Positions 6,943 through 14,861 are shown, numbered from the stretch's first letter. The stretch: 35,798 nt of DNA from Candidatus Yanofskyibacteriota bacterium (GCA_003151795.1 PLYL01000012.1:1-35798); one strand, 5' to 3'. Numbers and translations are program-made. The notes: generated from the letters alone by a model not told the origin.

Positions 6943-9687
6943 TTAAGCGCTCGCCATCATAGTGGCTTTCCAGATTGCGATTGCTTTGTCGGTCGCGCCC
7001 ATTTTTATCCACATACTTTTCATCGCAATGTCTTTAAGTACTCCGCCTGAAGTTGCTTTCCATAATACTTCCCCTGTCTTCGCGACAACTTTAACACCAT
7101 TTTCTTTGGCCATCGCGGTCGTGGCATACTGAATCATCTGTTGAGTTGGATGCGCAACGCCAGCCATATGCCATTTAATAACTGCTAGATGAGTGAGGGT
7201 TTTCTCCATCCACATGGGCCCAGATTCTTTGGCGACCACTGCCCCGCCTTTTGCGATTGCGCCAGCCCCAGCTTTCCCAGCGAATAATGGTGCAACGACA
7301 TGGGCTATTCCCACTCCCCACACAACAGCATCCAACGTGCCCCAGACATAGCGCCACCACCAATTTTCGTCTAAATCTTGGCGAATCACTTTAGTTAAAT
7401 CTTTGGCGTCGGCTTCTGCGTGACCCGAACGCATGGCCACTAAACGGTTGCGCATTTCGGTCGCGATTTTGCTTTTGTTTTCTTCGGTCAAGACATCGGC
7501 ACCCGTGTCGGTTTTATACTCCTTGAGTTTTTTCTCAAGTCTATCAATCTCCATAAGAACAATGTCGTCTATCTTGGCATCATTTTCGGCAACGCGACGT
7601 TGGGTAATTTCCGCCGACAATTCTATGAATCTGGAATCGCCAACCGTGTTTTTACCTTCGGCTTTCATCTTGCCGACGATTTCCCGCGCTTGGTCTTCGG
7701 CGTCATCCTGCGACAAGTAACCACGCTCTTGTTTAATCAGTCTCGCGAATGATGCGACATCGTGGGCAATTTCTTTGGTGCCTTGGCGTAATGTTTCCGC
7801 AGAATAAAATTCTTTATAACCAGCAGTACCCAAACCCATCAATCGCTGTTTGATAAATTTACCAACGCTTCCTTCTTGAGGATGAGATTCGATGGCATCG
7901 ATTTCGGCGCGTTCGATTTCTTCGGGAGTGGCCCGAGTCTTATCAGGCGCTTCGCTCAAATTAAGTGTTGTGTGTTTGTTTCGTTCTAACTTTAATTTAT
8001 TTTTAACGGCGCGAAATGCCTTCAGAGCTGTTTCTTTAAACTTGGTGCCAAAACCGACGCGTTCGTTCATCTCGTCGTTGATACGACGTCGCTCCTCGAG
8101 TAATGCTTTAATCTCGTGCCGTGCTCGCATCTTACCCATCTGGTTCCACATCGGAAAGGCATCGCGCTCAAGAGTTTTGGCCAGAATCCTTTTGTCGAGC
8201 TCAACCAAAATGGCACGCAGGTATTCCATGCGACGATTCTTGGCCTCAGCTTGGGCCCTTTCGCTCACGAGCGGTTTCTCTGATACTTTTTCAGAGGTTG
8301 GCTGATTTTCTTTTGGCGCTGGAGTCGGCGGAGAGGACTTTTCCTGAGGTGTAGAACCTGGCGAAGGTTGTTGTTCAGACGAACCCGCGATTACAACCGG
8401 CTTTGCTAATTCTTCATTGAGCCTCATGATATCTCGAGCCAAGGCTTTCTTACGAGCTTGGGCTTCTTTGAGATCGGCAATATTCGCGTCGGCGTATCGG
8501 CTTGGCACGCCCCCTGTCTTTGAAATCATGTCCGTATCAAACTTTACCAGCTTTTCATATTTGGCAATCTCCGCGTCGATCGCGGCCAGCTCTTTTGTTT
8601 TTTCATCAACTGATACCAGCAGGGCTTCAGTTACCAATCGTTCAGGGGTCAGTTGTTCCCAGCGTTTTTCGATATCCTCCGTTTGAGAGAGTCGCATCAA
8701 CTCCGCATATTGGTCATCGGAAATTCCTTCGATGGAAGCTAGGTACGTATATTGTCTATCCTGAAATTCTTTGCGTAATAGTTGATACGCGGCAGTTTCT
8801 TCCGCCGTCAGGGTCTTATGTTCGGTGCGAAATACTTTCATTTTCTCTTGCGCTAAAACAGCATTTCGCTGAAGCCCGAGTGATTTAAAGAATCGTTCTC
8901 GGTTGTCTTCTTTTGGCACTTTGGGCAGATGCAGTCTGGCTTCATCTTCTTCGGCATCAGGAGATTTTTCACGAGCATGATGCGGTTGCGCCGTATCCAC
9001 AGGTTTAGACTCAACCAAATCTTCTTTGGCATCAGGCACCTCGGCGTCTTGGTAAGCTTTGTCTCTTCTGAGCTCGTCTCGACGCGCCATAAGCCGTTTG
9101 ATTTTTTCTTCATCGCCATAGAAATGAATAGTGGCCTTGTTCGTGCGGTCGTGATTAACTAAAATCTGCTCCCTCGCTATCTCCCTATCAAGAGATTCAA
9201 TAGAATCATTGTCATATTCTGGCGACTTTGGTTCAAAAGATTTAAACACACGCGGAACACGAGACTTCTTTTCCGGTGACGGTTTAAAATTTATCTTAGG
9301 AAATTGATCTTCTGGTTCGGGTTCTAAGTGTAGCCTGTCGCCGACCTGCTCATCTTCTGGGGCAGGCAAAGTTTCCGGCGGCGCAACATCTTCCTGTCTT
9401 GACCCGGACAAGTTAAATACACCGCCCTCTTCTCCTTTAAGATTTTTAAGGCTAAATCTTCTTGGAGGTAGTGGCGGAGCGTCGGGATGAGCTCGGCTTG
9501 GCAGTTCTTCGCCAAGTCCAAAATCATTCTGTGGCCCAGTTTCAGTTTTATCCGAGCCTTCACTCCTCAATGGCACCTTGCTTCGCAAATCAAAATCGGG
9601 ATCTATTGGAGGTTTTTCAGGTGGCTTACCCTTTCCCGGCTCCTCGGCCGCGGCCAACCTTACGCGAGGTTTTCTTGGCATATGCAT
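6943..9687 (-). CDS. large coiled-coil protein with C-terminal hydrophobic region, 914 aa
   Basis: No named family is recognised. Residues 1 to about 150 are Pro/Glu/Lys-rich and probably disordered. Long charged helices with coiled-coil character follow, interrupted near 440-470 by a Pro/Ser/Thr-rich linker. The last 130 or so residues begin with WWWRYVWG and contain Gly/Ala-rich hydrophobic stretches (AVVWGVGIAHVVAPLFAG) that could insert in a membrane. It opens the operon leading to the TraD-like ATPase. A TATAAA box ends 5 bp before ATG 9687, so the mRNA is probably leaderless; Met-3 (9681) is an alternative start. A surface or secretion-apparatus component is plausible but unproven. Confidence 0.8.
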   Translation of the reverse strand: MHMPRKPRVRLAAAEEPGKGKPPEKPPIDPDFDLRSKVPLRSEGSDKTETGPQNDFGLGEELPSRAHPDAPPLPPRRFSLKNLKGEEGGVFNLSGSRQEDVAPPETLPAPEDEQVGDRLHLEPEPEDQFPKINFKPSPEKKSRVPRVFKSFEPKSPEYDNDSIESLDREIAREQILVNHDRTNKATIHFYGDEEKIKRLMARRDELRRDKAYQDAEVPDAKEDLVESKPVDTAQPHHAREKSPDAEEDEARLHLPKVPKEDNRERFFKSLGLQRNAVLAQEKMKVFRTEHKTLTAEETAAYQLLRKEFQDRQYTYLASIEGISDDQYAELMRLSQTEDIEKRWEQLTPERLVTEALLVSVDEKTKELAAIDAEIAKYEKLVKFDTDMISKTGGVPSRYADANIADLKEAQARKKALARDIMRLNEELAKPVVIAGSSEQQPSPGSTPQEKSSPPTPAPKENQPTSEKVSEKPLVSERAQAEAKNRRMEYLRAILVELDKRILAKTLERDAFPMWNQMGKMRARHEIKALLEERRRINDEMNERVGFGTKFKETALKAFRAVKNKLKLERNKHTTLNLSEAPDKTRATPEEIERAEIDAIESHPQEGSVGKFIKQRLMGLGTAGYKEFYSAETLRQGTKEIAHDVASFARLIKQERGYLSQDDAEDQAREIVGKMKAEGKNTVGDSRFIELSAEITQRRVAENDAKIDDIVLMEIDRLEKKLKEYKTDTGADVLTEENKSKIATEMRNRLVAMRSGHAEADAKDLTKVIRQDLDENWWWRYVWGTLDAVVWGVGIAHVVAPLFAGKAGAGAIAKGGAVVAKESGPMWMEKTLTHLAVIKWHMAGVAHPTQQMIQYATTAMAKENGVKVVAKTGEVLWKATSGGVLKDIAMKSMWIKMGATDKAIAIWKATMMASA

Positions 9688-9691
9688 CTAT

Positions 9692-9697
9692 TTTATA
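9692..9697 (-). promoter_or_regulatory. -10 box of the 914-aa gene (leaderless start)
   Basis: TATAAA at 9697-9692 (minus) places the transcription start about 7 nt downstream, at the ATG at 9687-9685. No good -35 box is seen. This implies a leaderless mRNA. Confidence 0.5.
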
Positions 9698-9749
9698 CTA
9701 ACCGCCGGAATTAACTACCTCCACGTGTGGATAAAAACCACCGGAATTC

Positions 9750-9758
9750 TGGTATTAT
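9750..9758 (+). promoter_or_regulatory. extended -10 promoter of the glycosyltransferase pair
   Basis: TGGTATTAT is an extended -10 element without a good -35 box. The predicted transcription start is near 9765, the first base of the inverted repeat at 9765-9907, so the mRNA would begin with the hairpin. Confidence 0.5.
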
Positions 9759-9764
9759 GAATCT

Positions 9765-9907
9765 ATGCCAGGTAGTGAAAATCCGACTGGATTGTATCTA
9801 GCGCCGGATTAACCCGATACCAGGCATGCAATATTTACATAGTTAATCTATTTCCGATGTCATCAGATACAATCTGAGGCGCATGTCGGATTTCTACTAC
9901 CTGGTAT
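9765..9907 (+). repeat. start-codon inverted repeat, family B, in the 5' leader
   Basis: The arm 9765-9787 (ATGCCAGGTAGTGAAAATCC then GAC) pairs with 9885-9907, which ends in the AT of the ATG at 9906. A second nested pairing is GATTGTATCT (9790-9799) with AGATACAATC further in. The ends CCAGGTAGT...AA recur in the mreB element at 23075-23142, but the inner stem differs (ATCCGAC here, GTTGCTG there) and is self-complementary in each. A 15-codon frame opens at 9765 (MPGSENPTGLYLAPD). Confidence 0.85.
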
Positions 9908-11435
9908 GCAAAGACACCCTCGCGGAGAGATCTGGATTGTTATCGGTATTCTTCTGATTGCGTCGTTCTTCCGATTCTATCAACTTGCAAAATATCCCCC
10001 CGGCCTCTATCCTGACGAGGCTATGGATGGTTCCAACGCGCTCATCACCAACGCGACGGGACACTATCAACTTTTCTATACTGAAAACAATGGCCGTGAA
10101 GGACTCTATATTAATCTTCAGGCCTTGTCGGTAAAATTATCCGGTATCCATGCGTGGGCTCTCCGCGATGTCTCGGGGATATTCGGCGTACTCACCGTGC
10201 TTGGATTGTATCTCTTGGCGCGCGAGCTGTTTGATTGGCGCGCCGCCGGAGTCTCAAGCTTCCTTTTGGCAATTTCGTTTTGGCACGTCAATTTTTCCCG
10301 CATCGGCTTTGACGGCATCATGGTGCCGTTTATTCTGGTCTATCTATTTTATTTCCTCTGGCGAGGGCTCCGGCGCAACACCTATCTTGATTTTTTATGG
10401 GCAGGCCTTTTTACCGGCCTTGGATTTTATGCCTACAGCGCGTATCGAGTGGCCCCCCTGATTATTGTAGCGGTCTTCGGCGCGTATTGGTGGTTTTTGA
10501 AAAAGGATTTCAGCCATGAAAAATACGAACATGCCCGCAACCGTCTCCTGGGTGGTTTCTGTGTCCTTGCCATCACGGCATTCTTCGTGGCCCTGCCGAT
10601 GGGAGTGTATTTCTTGCGCAATCCTGCACAGCTCACCCAGCGCACGAATGAAGTCTCGGTACTTCAGCAAGCTAACCCATTGCTCCAGCTCGCCAACAGC
10701 ACCGCCCGCACGCTGGGCATGTTTACCTTCAACGGCGACATGAATCAGCGAGACAATATCGCTGGCCAACCCGAACTCGGCTGGCCCATTGCAATTTTGT
10801 TCGCGATTGGATTTTTGAAAGAGCTGTACCATTGGTTGCGGCGCAAACACGGCCATTTTTCGCCCGTCCATACGCTGATGTTCGCGTGGTTTTTTGTGAT
10901 GCTGCTACCGGGTTTTCTCTCAACCGAAGCCCCGCACGCTTTGCGGACTATTGGCGTGCTCCCCATCGTGATGATTTTCGCCGCCCGAGGATTCCTGTGG
11001 CTATTCAACGCCGGCGAGGAATGGGAAATGATTACTCATCCCTGGGAGTCCGCCAGCCGGCGGAGTGGCCATGACCAATTCGTCGCGCCAGTTTTGGCCG
11101 CCCTCGCGCTCATGATTGCCCTTGGATTTTATGAATACCATCGCTACTTCGATGTTTGGGCGCCAAGCCAAGCGACCGCCGCGGCCTTCACCGCCAATTA
11201 TGTCGATATTGCCAACCAAATCAACGCCTTGCCGGCAAGTAAAAAGAAATACGTGATTATAGACGCTCCGGCCATCGAAGCGTATGGTCTGCCCGTGTCG
11301 GCGGAAACGGTTATGTTTTTAACGGACACGGTCACAGCAGAAACCCAGCATGCTAAAAACCTAACCTATCTGACCGCCGACCAAGCGATGGGATACCATT
11401 TCAGCTCTAACGCCAGCGTCTGGCACGTTAGATAA
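9906..11435 (+). CDS. GT-C fold membrane glycosyltransferase (ArnT/PMT-like), 509 aa
   Basis: This is a polytopic membrane protein with about ten or more hydrophobic segments. The first periplasmic loop holds PPGLYPDEAMDGSNALIT, the acidic motif typical of GT-C (family 39-like) enzymes that use polyprenyl-phosphate sugars on the outer face of the membrane. The last 120 or so residues form a soluble region. Start ATG 9906 lies at the end of an inverted-repeat arm, with no Shine-Dalgarno. The next GT-C gene begins 8 nt after its stop, so the two are one operon. The acceptor is unknown. Confidence 0.8.
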   Translation: MQRHPRGEIWIVIGILLIASFFRFYQLAKYPPGLYPDEAMDGSNALITNATGHYQLFYTENNGREGLYINLQALSVKLSGIHAWALRDVSGIFGVLTVLGLYLLARELFDWRAAGVSSFLLAISFWHVNFSRIGFDGIMVPFILVYLFYFLWRGLRRNTYLDFLWAGLFTGLGFYAYSAYRVAPLIIVAVFGAYWWFLKKDFSHEKYEHARNRLLGGFCVLAITAFFVALPMGVYFLRNPAQLTQRTNEVSVLQQANPLLQLANSTARTLGMFTFNGDMNQRDNIAGQPELGWPIAILFAIGFLKELYHWLRRKHGHFSPVHTLMFAWFFVMLLPGFLSTEAPHALRTIGVLPIVMIFAARGFLWLFNAGEEWEMITHPWESASRRSGHDQFVAPVLAALALMIALGFYEYHRYFDVWAPSQATAAAFTANYVDIANQINALPASKKKYVIIDAPAIEAYGLPVSAETVMFLTDTVTAETQHAKNLTYLTADQAMGYHFSSNASVWHVR

Positions 11436-11443
11436 ATTATCCC

Positions 11444-13201
11444 GTGAAAAAATATCCTCTTTTGGCTGGCCTGCTAATTGCCGTCGCCAGTGTTGTCGCC
11501 ATCGCGAGCGCTTGGCACGACGCCCCGATTGTTGATGAAGACCCCCACATCGGCGCGGGCTATTCTTATATTGCCGGACACACCTATGAATTCAATCCCG
11601 AACATCCGCCCCTCGCCAAAGACTTCGCCGGCCTCGCTCTCATTTTCCTCCATATCAATCCGAAAATTCTTCCGACCGCCGAAACGGCGGTGAACGACCA
11701 GTGGAACTTCGGACGATCGCTCATCTATCATTCCGGCGTGGACCCGATTTTACTCATTCACGTCGCTCGGTTGCCGCTTATTTTATTCTTTATTTTTTGC
11801 GGTTGGCTGATTTTTCTCTGGGCCCGCAAAACGTATAATTCTCGGGCCGCTCTTCTGGCGGTCTTTCTTTTTGCGTTCTGTCCCACCGTAATCGCTCACA
11901 GCCGGTTCGTCACGACTGATGTTCCCGCTCTCTTCGGCGTTTTGTTCGCGACTTATTTTTTCCTCCGCTACCTCCAAGAACAAAAAACCGCCAATTTCTG
12001 GCTGGCTTCGCTTTCCTTCGGCATCGCCCTCCTCACCAAATTTTCCACCTTTCTTCTTGTTCCGTATTTCCTACTCTTAGTCCTTGTTTGGGCTTGGTCT
12101 CAACATCGTGAGTTCTTCAAGCCTGCTCTTCGCCTGCTGGTAAAAAGTATTTTGGTAATGGCGGTTGGTTTTGTGGTTGTCGTCGGGTCAGTTTATCAAC
12201 TGCATGTCTTTGACTATCCGCCGGCTCAACAAAAAAATGACGCGGCCACGATTCTCACTGGATACCAGATTCCGATTGTCGCGGATATCGTTGTTTGGGG
12301 TTCGGATAAACCCATCCTCCGCGCTTACGCTCAATGGGGCCTCGGTCTGGCGATGGTCTTCCAGCGCGCCGAGGGCGGGAACCGCACCTATTACCTCGGA
12401 CAGCTTTCGAGCACCGCCTTCAAATCATATTTCCCCGTCGTCTACGCACTCAAAGAACCCATTCCGTTCCTAATTCTTCTTTTATGCGCGATCTGGATTG
12501 GCTGGCGGGCCTGGCGCGCCGGCCACGGGCCGTTTAAAAACAAGATCCGGGACCATTTCCCGGTCTTCGCGATGCTTATCTGGATTATTATTTATGTGGC
12601 GACGAGCATCAACGTCAATCTTAACATCGGCATCCGCCACCTCATGCCGATTTATGGATTTATATTTATATTAGTCGCGGGCGCGATTGAGAATAGTATT
12701 ACGAAGTACGAATTACGAAGTACGAATCGAACTCTAAAATCCTTAATTCTTAACTCTAAATTCTTAATTCTATTGTTACTTGCCTGGTACTTAGCCGAAT
12801 TCATTTCAGTGTACCCTTACTATTTAACTTATTTTAACGAATTCGCCGGCGGGCCCTCGGGCGGACACAATTATGTCGTCGATTCAAATCTCGACTGGGG
12901 CCAAGATTTATGGCGCCTGGGCGACTATGTTAAAGCCAATCATATTCAAAAAATATACTTGGATTATTTCGGCTGGGCCGAACAATCTTTCTATCTCGGC
13001 GACTCATTCGTGTGGATGCATGCCGGCCAATATCCAAGCAAGGCCCAATTCCTTAAAGACAACTCGGCTGGCGGATGGCTCGGAGTTTCAGCCAGCTACT
13101 ACCAAGAATCAACTGTTGATCCCGCCCAGCCCTATGCCTGGCTCGGCCAACCGACGACGGTAATAGGGAATTCGATTTTTGTTTTCCACGTAACTCCCTA
13201 G
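11444..13201 (+). CDS. GT-C fold membrane glycosyltransferase (family 39-like), 585 aa
   Basis: This is a second polytopic glycosyltransferase, starting with GTG at 11444. After the first helix comes APIVDEDPHIGAGYSYI, the loop-1 acidic motif, then EHPPLAKDF, seen in related enzymes. Many membrane helices follow, and then a soluble C-terminal domain (YFNEFAGGPSGG, DSNLDWGQDL). Residues of about 421-444 (TKYELRSTNRTLKSLILNSK) are encoded by a low-complexity AT-rich tract unlike the rest of the gene and probably represent an in-frame insertion in a loop. It likely glycosylates surface lipids or proteins together with the upstream enzyme. Confidence 0.8.
   Translation: MKKYPLLAGLLIAVASVVAIASAWHDAPIVDEDPHIGAGYSYIAGHTYEFNPEHPPLAKDFAGLALIFLHINPKILPTAETAVNDQWNFGRSLIYHSGVDPILLIHVARLPLILFFIFCGWLIFLWARKTYNSRAALLAVFLFAFCPTVIAHSRFVTTDVPALFGVLFATYFFLRYLQEQKTANFWLASLSFGIALLTKFSTFLLVPYFLLLVLVWAWSQHREFFKPALRLLVKSILVMAVGFVVVVGSVYQLHVFDYPPAQQKNDAATILTGYQIPIVADIVVWGSDKPILRAYAQWGLGLAMVFQRAEGGNRTYYLGQLSSTAFKSYFPVVYALKEPIPFLILLLCAIWIGWRAWRAGHGPFKNKIRDHFPVFAMLIWIIIYVATSINVNLNIGIRHLMPIYGFIFILVAGAIENSITKYELRSTNRTLKSLILNSKFLILLLLAWYLAEFISVYPYYLTYFNEFAGGPSGGHNYVVDSNLDWGQDLWRLGDYVKANHIQKIYLDYFGWAEQSFYLGDSFVWMHAGQYPSKAQFLKDNSAGGWLGVSASYYQESTVDPAQPYAWLGQPTTVIGNSIFVFHVTP
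12704..12775. repeat. low-complexity tract inside a coding region
   Basis: A 14-base unit ACGAAGTACGAATT is repeated twice, then come TTAATTCTTAACTCTAAAT-type degenerate repeats. The tract resembles the TAG/AATTC-rich intergenic spacers seen elsewhere in this window, but here it is read in frame within a glycosyltransferase gene. Confidence 0.7.
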
Positions 13202-13230
13202 TCTAGGTATTTCAAAATTATACTCCTCGG

Positions 13231-13310
13231 AAAATAAAAAACGGCCTCCAAGGCCAGAACTAGAAGACATGGAATACCCATGTTGCTAATGTTCTGTCTT
13301 GAAAGGCCGT
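13231..13310 (-). terminator. terminator hairpin of the ncRNA candidate
   Basis: ACGGCCT...AGGCCGT encloses CAAG/CTTG, CAGAAC/GTTCTG and ACATGG/CCATGT pairs in one long interrupted stem (13310-13241), followed on the minus strand by TTTTTTATTTT. The inner GGCCT-TGG-AGGCC can also fold alone. Confidence 0.75.
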
Positions 13311-13528
13311 GTCTAGTCGAGCTACAGGTAACGAGTCCGGACGGTATGATGTGTAGAATGTCCAAGTCCACAACCATACCGTCCGGTCGCCAGCCGGGCA
13401 GTTGTTCACAGCGGATGTTGGACGCTGGCGCGTATTTTCGCGCCGTCCTCACCGCGAGTCAGCTACCAGACTTCTTATCCCGACGAATCGGGATACTATG
13501 GGCTGTCGGGACACTGCGCCTGTACTGC

Positions 13529-13580
13529 TTTTTTTTCGTTTTTTTTCGCGTTTTTTCGTTTTTTTTCGCGTTTTTTTTCT
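13529..13580. repeat. T-rich tract with CG/CGCG interruptions
   Basis: Runs of 6 to 8 T separated by CG or CGCG, two near-copies of a unit of about 22-24 bp. On the minus strand it is an A-rich single-stranded region within the ncRNA candidate. Confidence 0.8.
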
Positions 13581-13621
13581 TGGCAGGTCACAGGCCCCGA
13601 CAACCGGAGTTGAGCCTAAAC

Positions 13622-13748
13622 GGGCTCGCAAAAACCAATACTTACTTACGCTCGCTAGCTATGTCGAACTTACTATGATTTCTAAGGGCCTATCACTAAA
13701 ATGTGTTGTTGCCCGAAAGATAGCGTACTTACTGGTTTTTGCGAGCCC
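13622..13748. repeat. 16-bp inverted repeat inside the ncRNA candidate
   Basis: GGGCTCGCAAAAACCA (13622-13637) has its exact reverse complement at 13733-13748, with 95 nt between. The GGGCTC end can instead pair with the neighbouring GAGCCC (a 7-bp GNRA-type hairpin), so two exclusive folds are possible. Confidence 0.9.
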
Positions 13749-13785
13749 ATTGCTGGGCTCTTTATAAAGAACAGCTTAGACATCC

Positions 13786-13814
13786 ATTATAGCAGGTGGG
13801 GGTTAGGAAGTCAA
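13786..13814 (-). promoter_or_regulatory. strong sigma70-type promoter of the ncRNA candidate
   Basis: TTGACT (13814-13809), 17-bp spacer, TATAAT (13791-13786). This is the best promoter in the window. Predicted start near 13779. Confidence 0.85.
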
Positions 13815-13855
13815 CCCCTTGTTAAAACCCCGGTAAATCAAGTGTTTTTGAGCTT

Positions 13856-13899
13856 TTATTATCATATAAGTATATTCGAATATATTTATATGATAATAA
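13856..13899. repeat. 44-bp AT-rich near-perfect palindrome
   Basis: TTATTATCATATAA... pairs across a CG centre at 13877/13878 with one mismatch in 22 bp. It lies just after the ftsQ-like stop and before the ncRNA promoter. No T-run follows on either strand, so it is not a standard terminator. Confidence 0.9.
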
Positions 13900-13916
13900 C
13901 CCGAACAAGAGTTACT

Positions 13917-14810
13917 TTATCTATAATACACCCTTCCATCAAAGCGCAGGTCTATATATTGGGGGTGGAGCGTACCATCGGCCATTTTTTGGGTTCTGAA
14001 GATGCGAAAGACATCGAGCTGGCTTTGGATATCCGAATCGAGGCTGAATTTAATTAGATAGCTACTTGTCCCGGCAGAGTTCCCAAGGAGTGTTGGGATA
14101 CCCACTCCGGGAACCAGCGAGGCGGGGTCCCCCACCAAAATATCAAATTCGGTATACGTATCCACTGGAATAGTGATATTTTTAACTTTAACTCCCTGAC
14201 TCGTCAGCGCGGGCACCACGGCCTGAATGGCTTTGAGAAATCTTTGGTCGACTGTTACCAGAGACGCCGAGGCCGATTGAACGCGCATATCATCGACATT
14301 GAGCAACAGCACGCCAGATGATTGAATCGCCTGACCGAAAGTTACGCCGTCATTATCAAAGTATCGGCAATCAGGACTTATGGTGAGGGAGCCTGAATCA
14401 AAGCACCAGACGCCCTCGGCCTGACGCTCGGTCGCCGTAATTTTGAGGGTATGAAAATATTTTTTCTGAATGGTAATATTTTGGATGAATGAAAACTGCG
14501 AAGTTAAATCGGCGGCCAACGCGCCGGCGCGGATAAATAATATGTCTCGGCCAATCGGAATACCCAGTATCTTACGGCCCAAAACATTATCGACAACCCG
14601 CCCCACGGCATCCTGATGCCCGCCAAGAATACCATCATAAGTAACCGCAGTTACTTTCAACCACGGCGCGTAGAAGAGTCCGTAACCGATACCGCTAATT
14701 ATTAGAAGCGCCGCCAGACTAATCAACCCCGCTTTCACATGAAAACTATGGCGTCTCTTCGACGCCAGATTATCCTTATATTTAAATTTCTTAACGTCGA
14801 CTGGTCGCAC
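13917..14810 (-). CDS. ftsQ: FtsQ/DivIB-like cell division protein, 297 aa
   Basis: This is a bitopic membrane protein with a basic cytoplasmic N-terminus (KKFKYKDNLASKRRHSF), one helix at about residues 29-48, then a POTRA-like section (FIQNITIQKKYFHTLKITATER) and a C-terminal domain ending YIDLRFDGRVYYR, a pattern common at the end of FtsQ/DivIB. FtsQ links early and late division proteins. The start is GTG at 14810. It follows serS across a TAG-rich spacer in the lysS-serS series. FtsQ is weakly conserved, so the call rests on topology and the C-terminal motif. Confidence 0.65.
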   Translation of the reverse strand: MRPVDVKKFKYKDNLASKRRHSFHVKAGLISLAALLIISGIGYGLFYAPWLKVTAVTYDGILGGHQDAVGRVVDNVLGRKILGIPIGRDILFIRAGALAADLTSQFSFIQNITIQKKYFHTLKITATERQAEGVWCFDSGSLTISPDCRYFDNDGVTFGQAIQSSGVLLLNVDDMRVQSASASLVTVDQRFLKAIQAVVPALTSQGVKVKNITIPVDTYTEFDILVGDPASLVPGVGIPTLLGNSAGTSSYLIKFSLDSDIQSQLDVFRIFRTQKMADGTLHPQYIDLRFDGRVYYR

Positions 14811-14861
14811 GCAATCAGGAGTCTAGGGGCTAGGAGATTAGGAAGCTAGATTCCTAGAATC
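14811..14861. repeat. TAG-rich intergenic spacer repeat (serS-ftsQ)
   Basis: On the minus strand CTAGCTTCCTAATCTCCTAG followed by a CCTGATT end is nearly the same as the spacer between murG and the holB-like gene (29265-29301). Both lie directly between a stop codon and the next start. Confidence 0.65.

Larger units (their letters stand above)
13225..13779 (-). ncRNA. candidate structured non-coding RNA, about 550 nt
   Basis: A strong promoter starts transcription near 13779, and the transcript would end at a hairpin plus U-run near 13230. No credible reading frame lies between. In transcript order I see a GAGCCCA-GCAA-TGGGCTC hairpin; a 16-bp stem (13748-13733 with 13637-13622) closing a 95-nt loop; an A-rich tract (13580-13529); a CCCGA/TCGGG hairpin; a composite stem with GGACG, a GGCGCG/CGCGCC hairpin and CGTCC; a perfect 12-bp stem CCGGACGGTATG/CATACCGTCCGG; and the terminator hairpin. 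I looked for hallmarks of RNase P RNA, tmRNA, SRP RNA and group II introns and did not find them. Identity unknown. Confidence 0.6.

Noticed and set aside
13280-13678. 132-codon plus-strand frame with a Phe-rich middle
   Set aside because: The Phe run comes from the interrupted poly-T tract, there is no ribosome binding site, and the opposite strand has a strong promoter and folded RNA signals.
13225-13779. RNase P RNA or tmRNA
   Set aside because: I looked for the conserved P4 and ACAGAA-plus-partner regions and for a tRNA-like 3' end and resume codon, and found no convincing set. A covariance search would settle it.
13856-13899. rho-independent terminator for ftsQ
   Set aside because: The stem is pure AT and no T-run follows on the minus strand.
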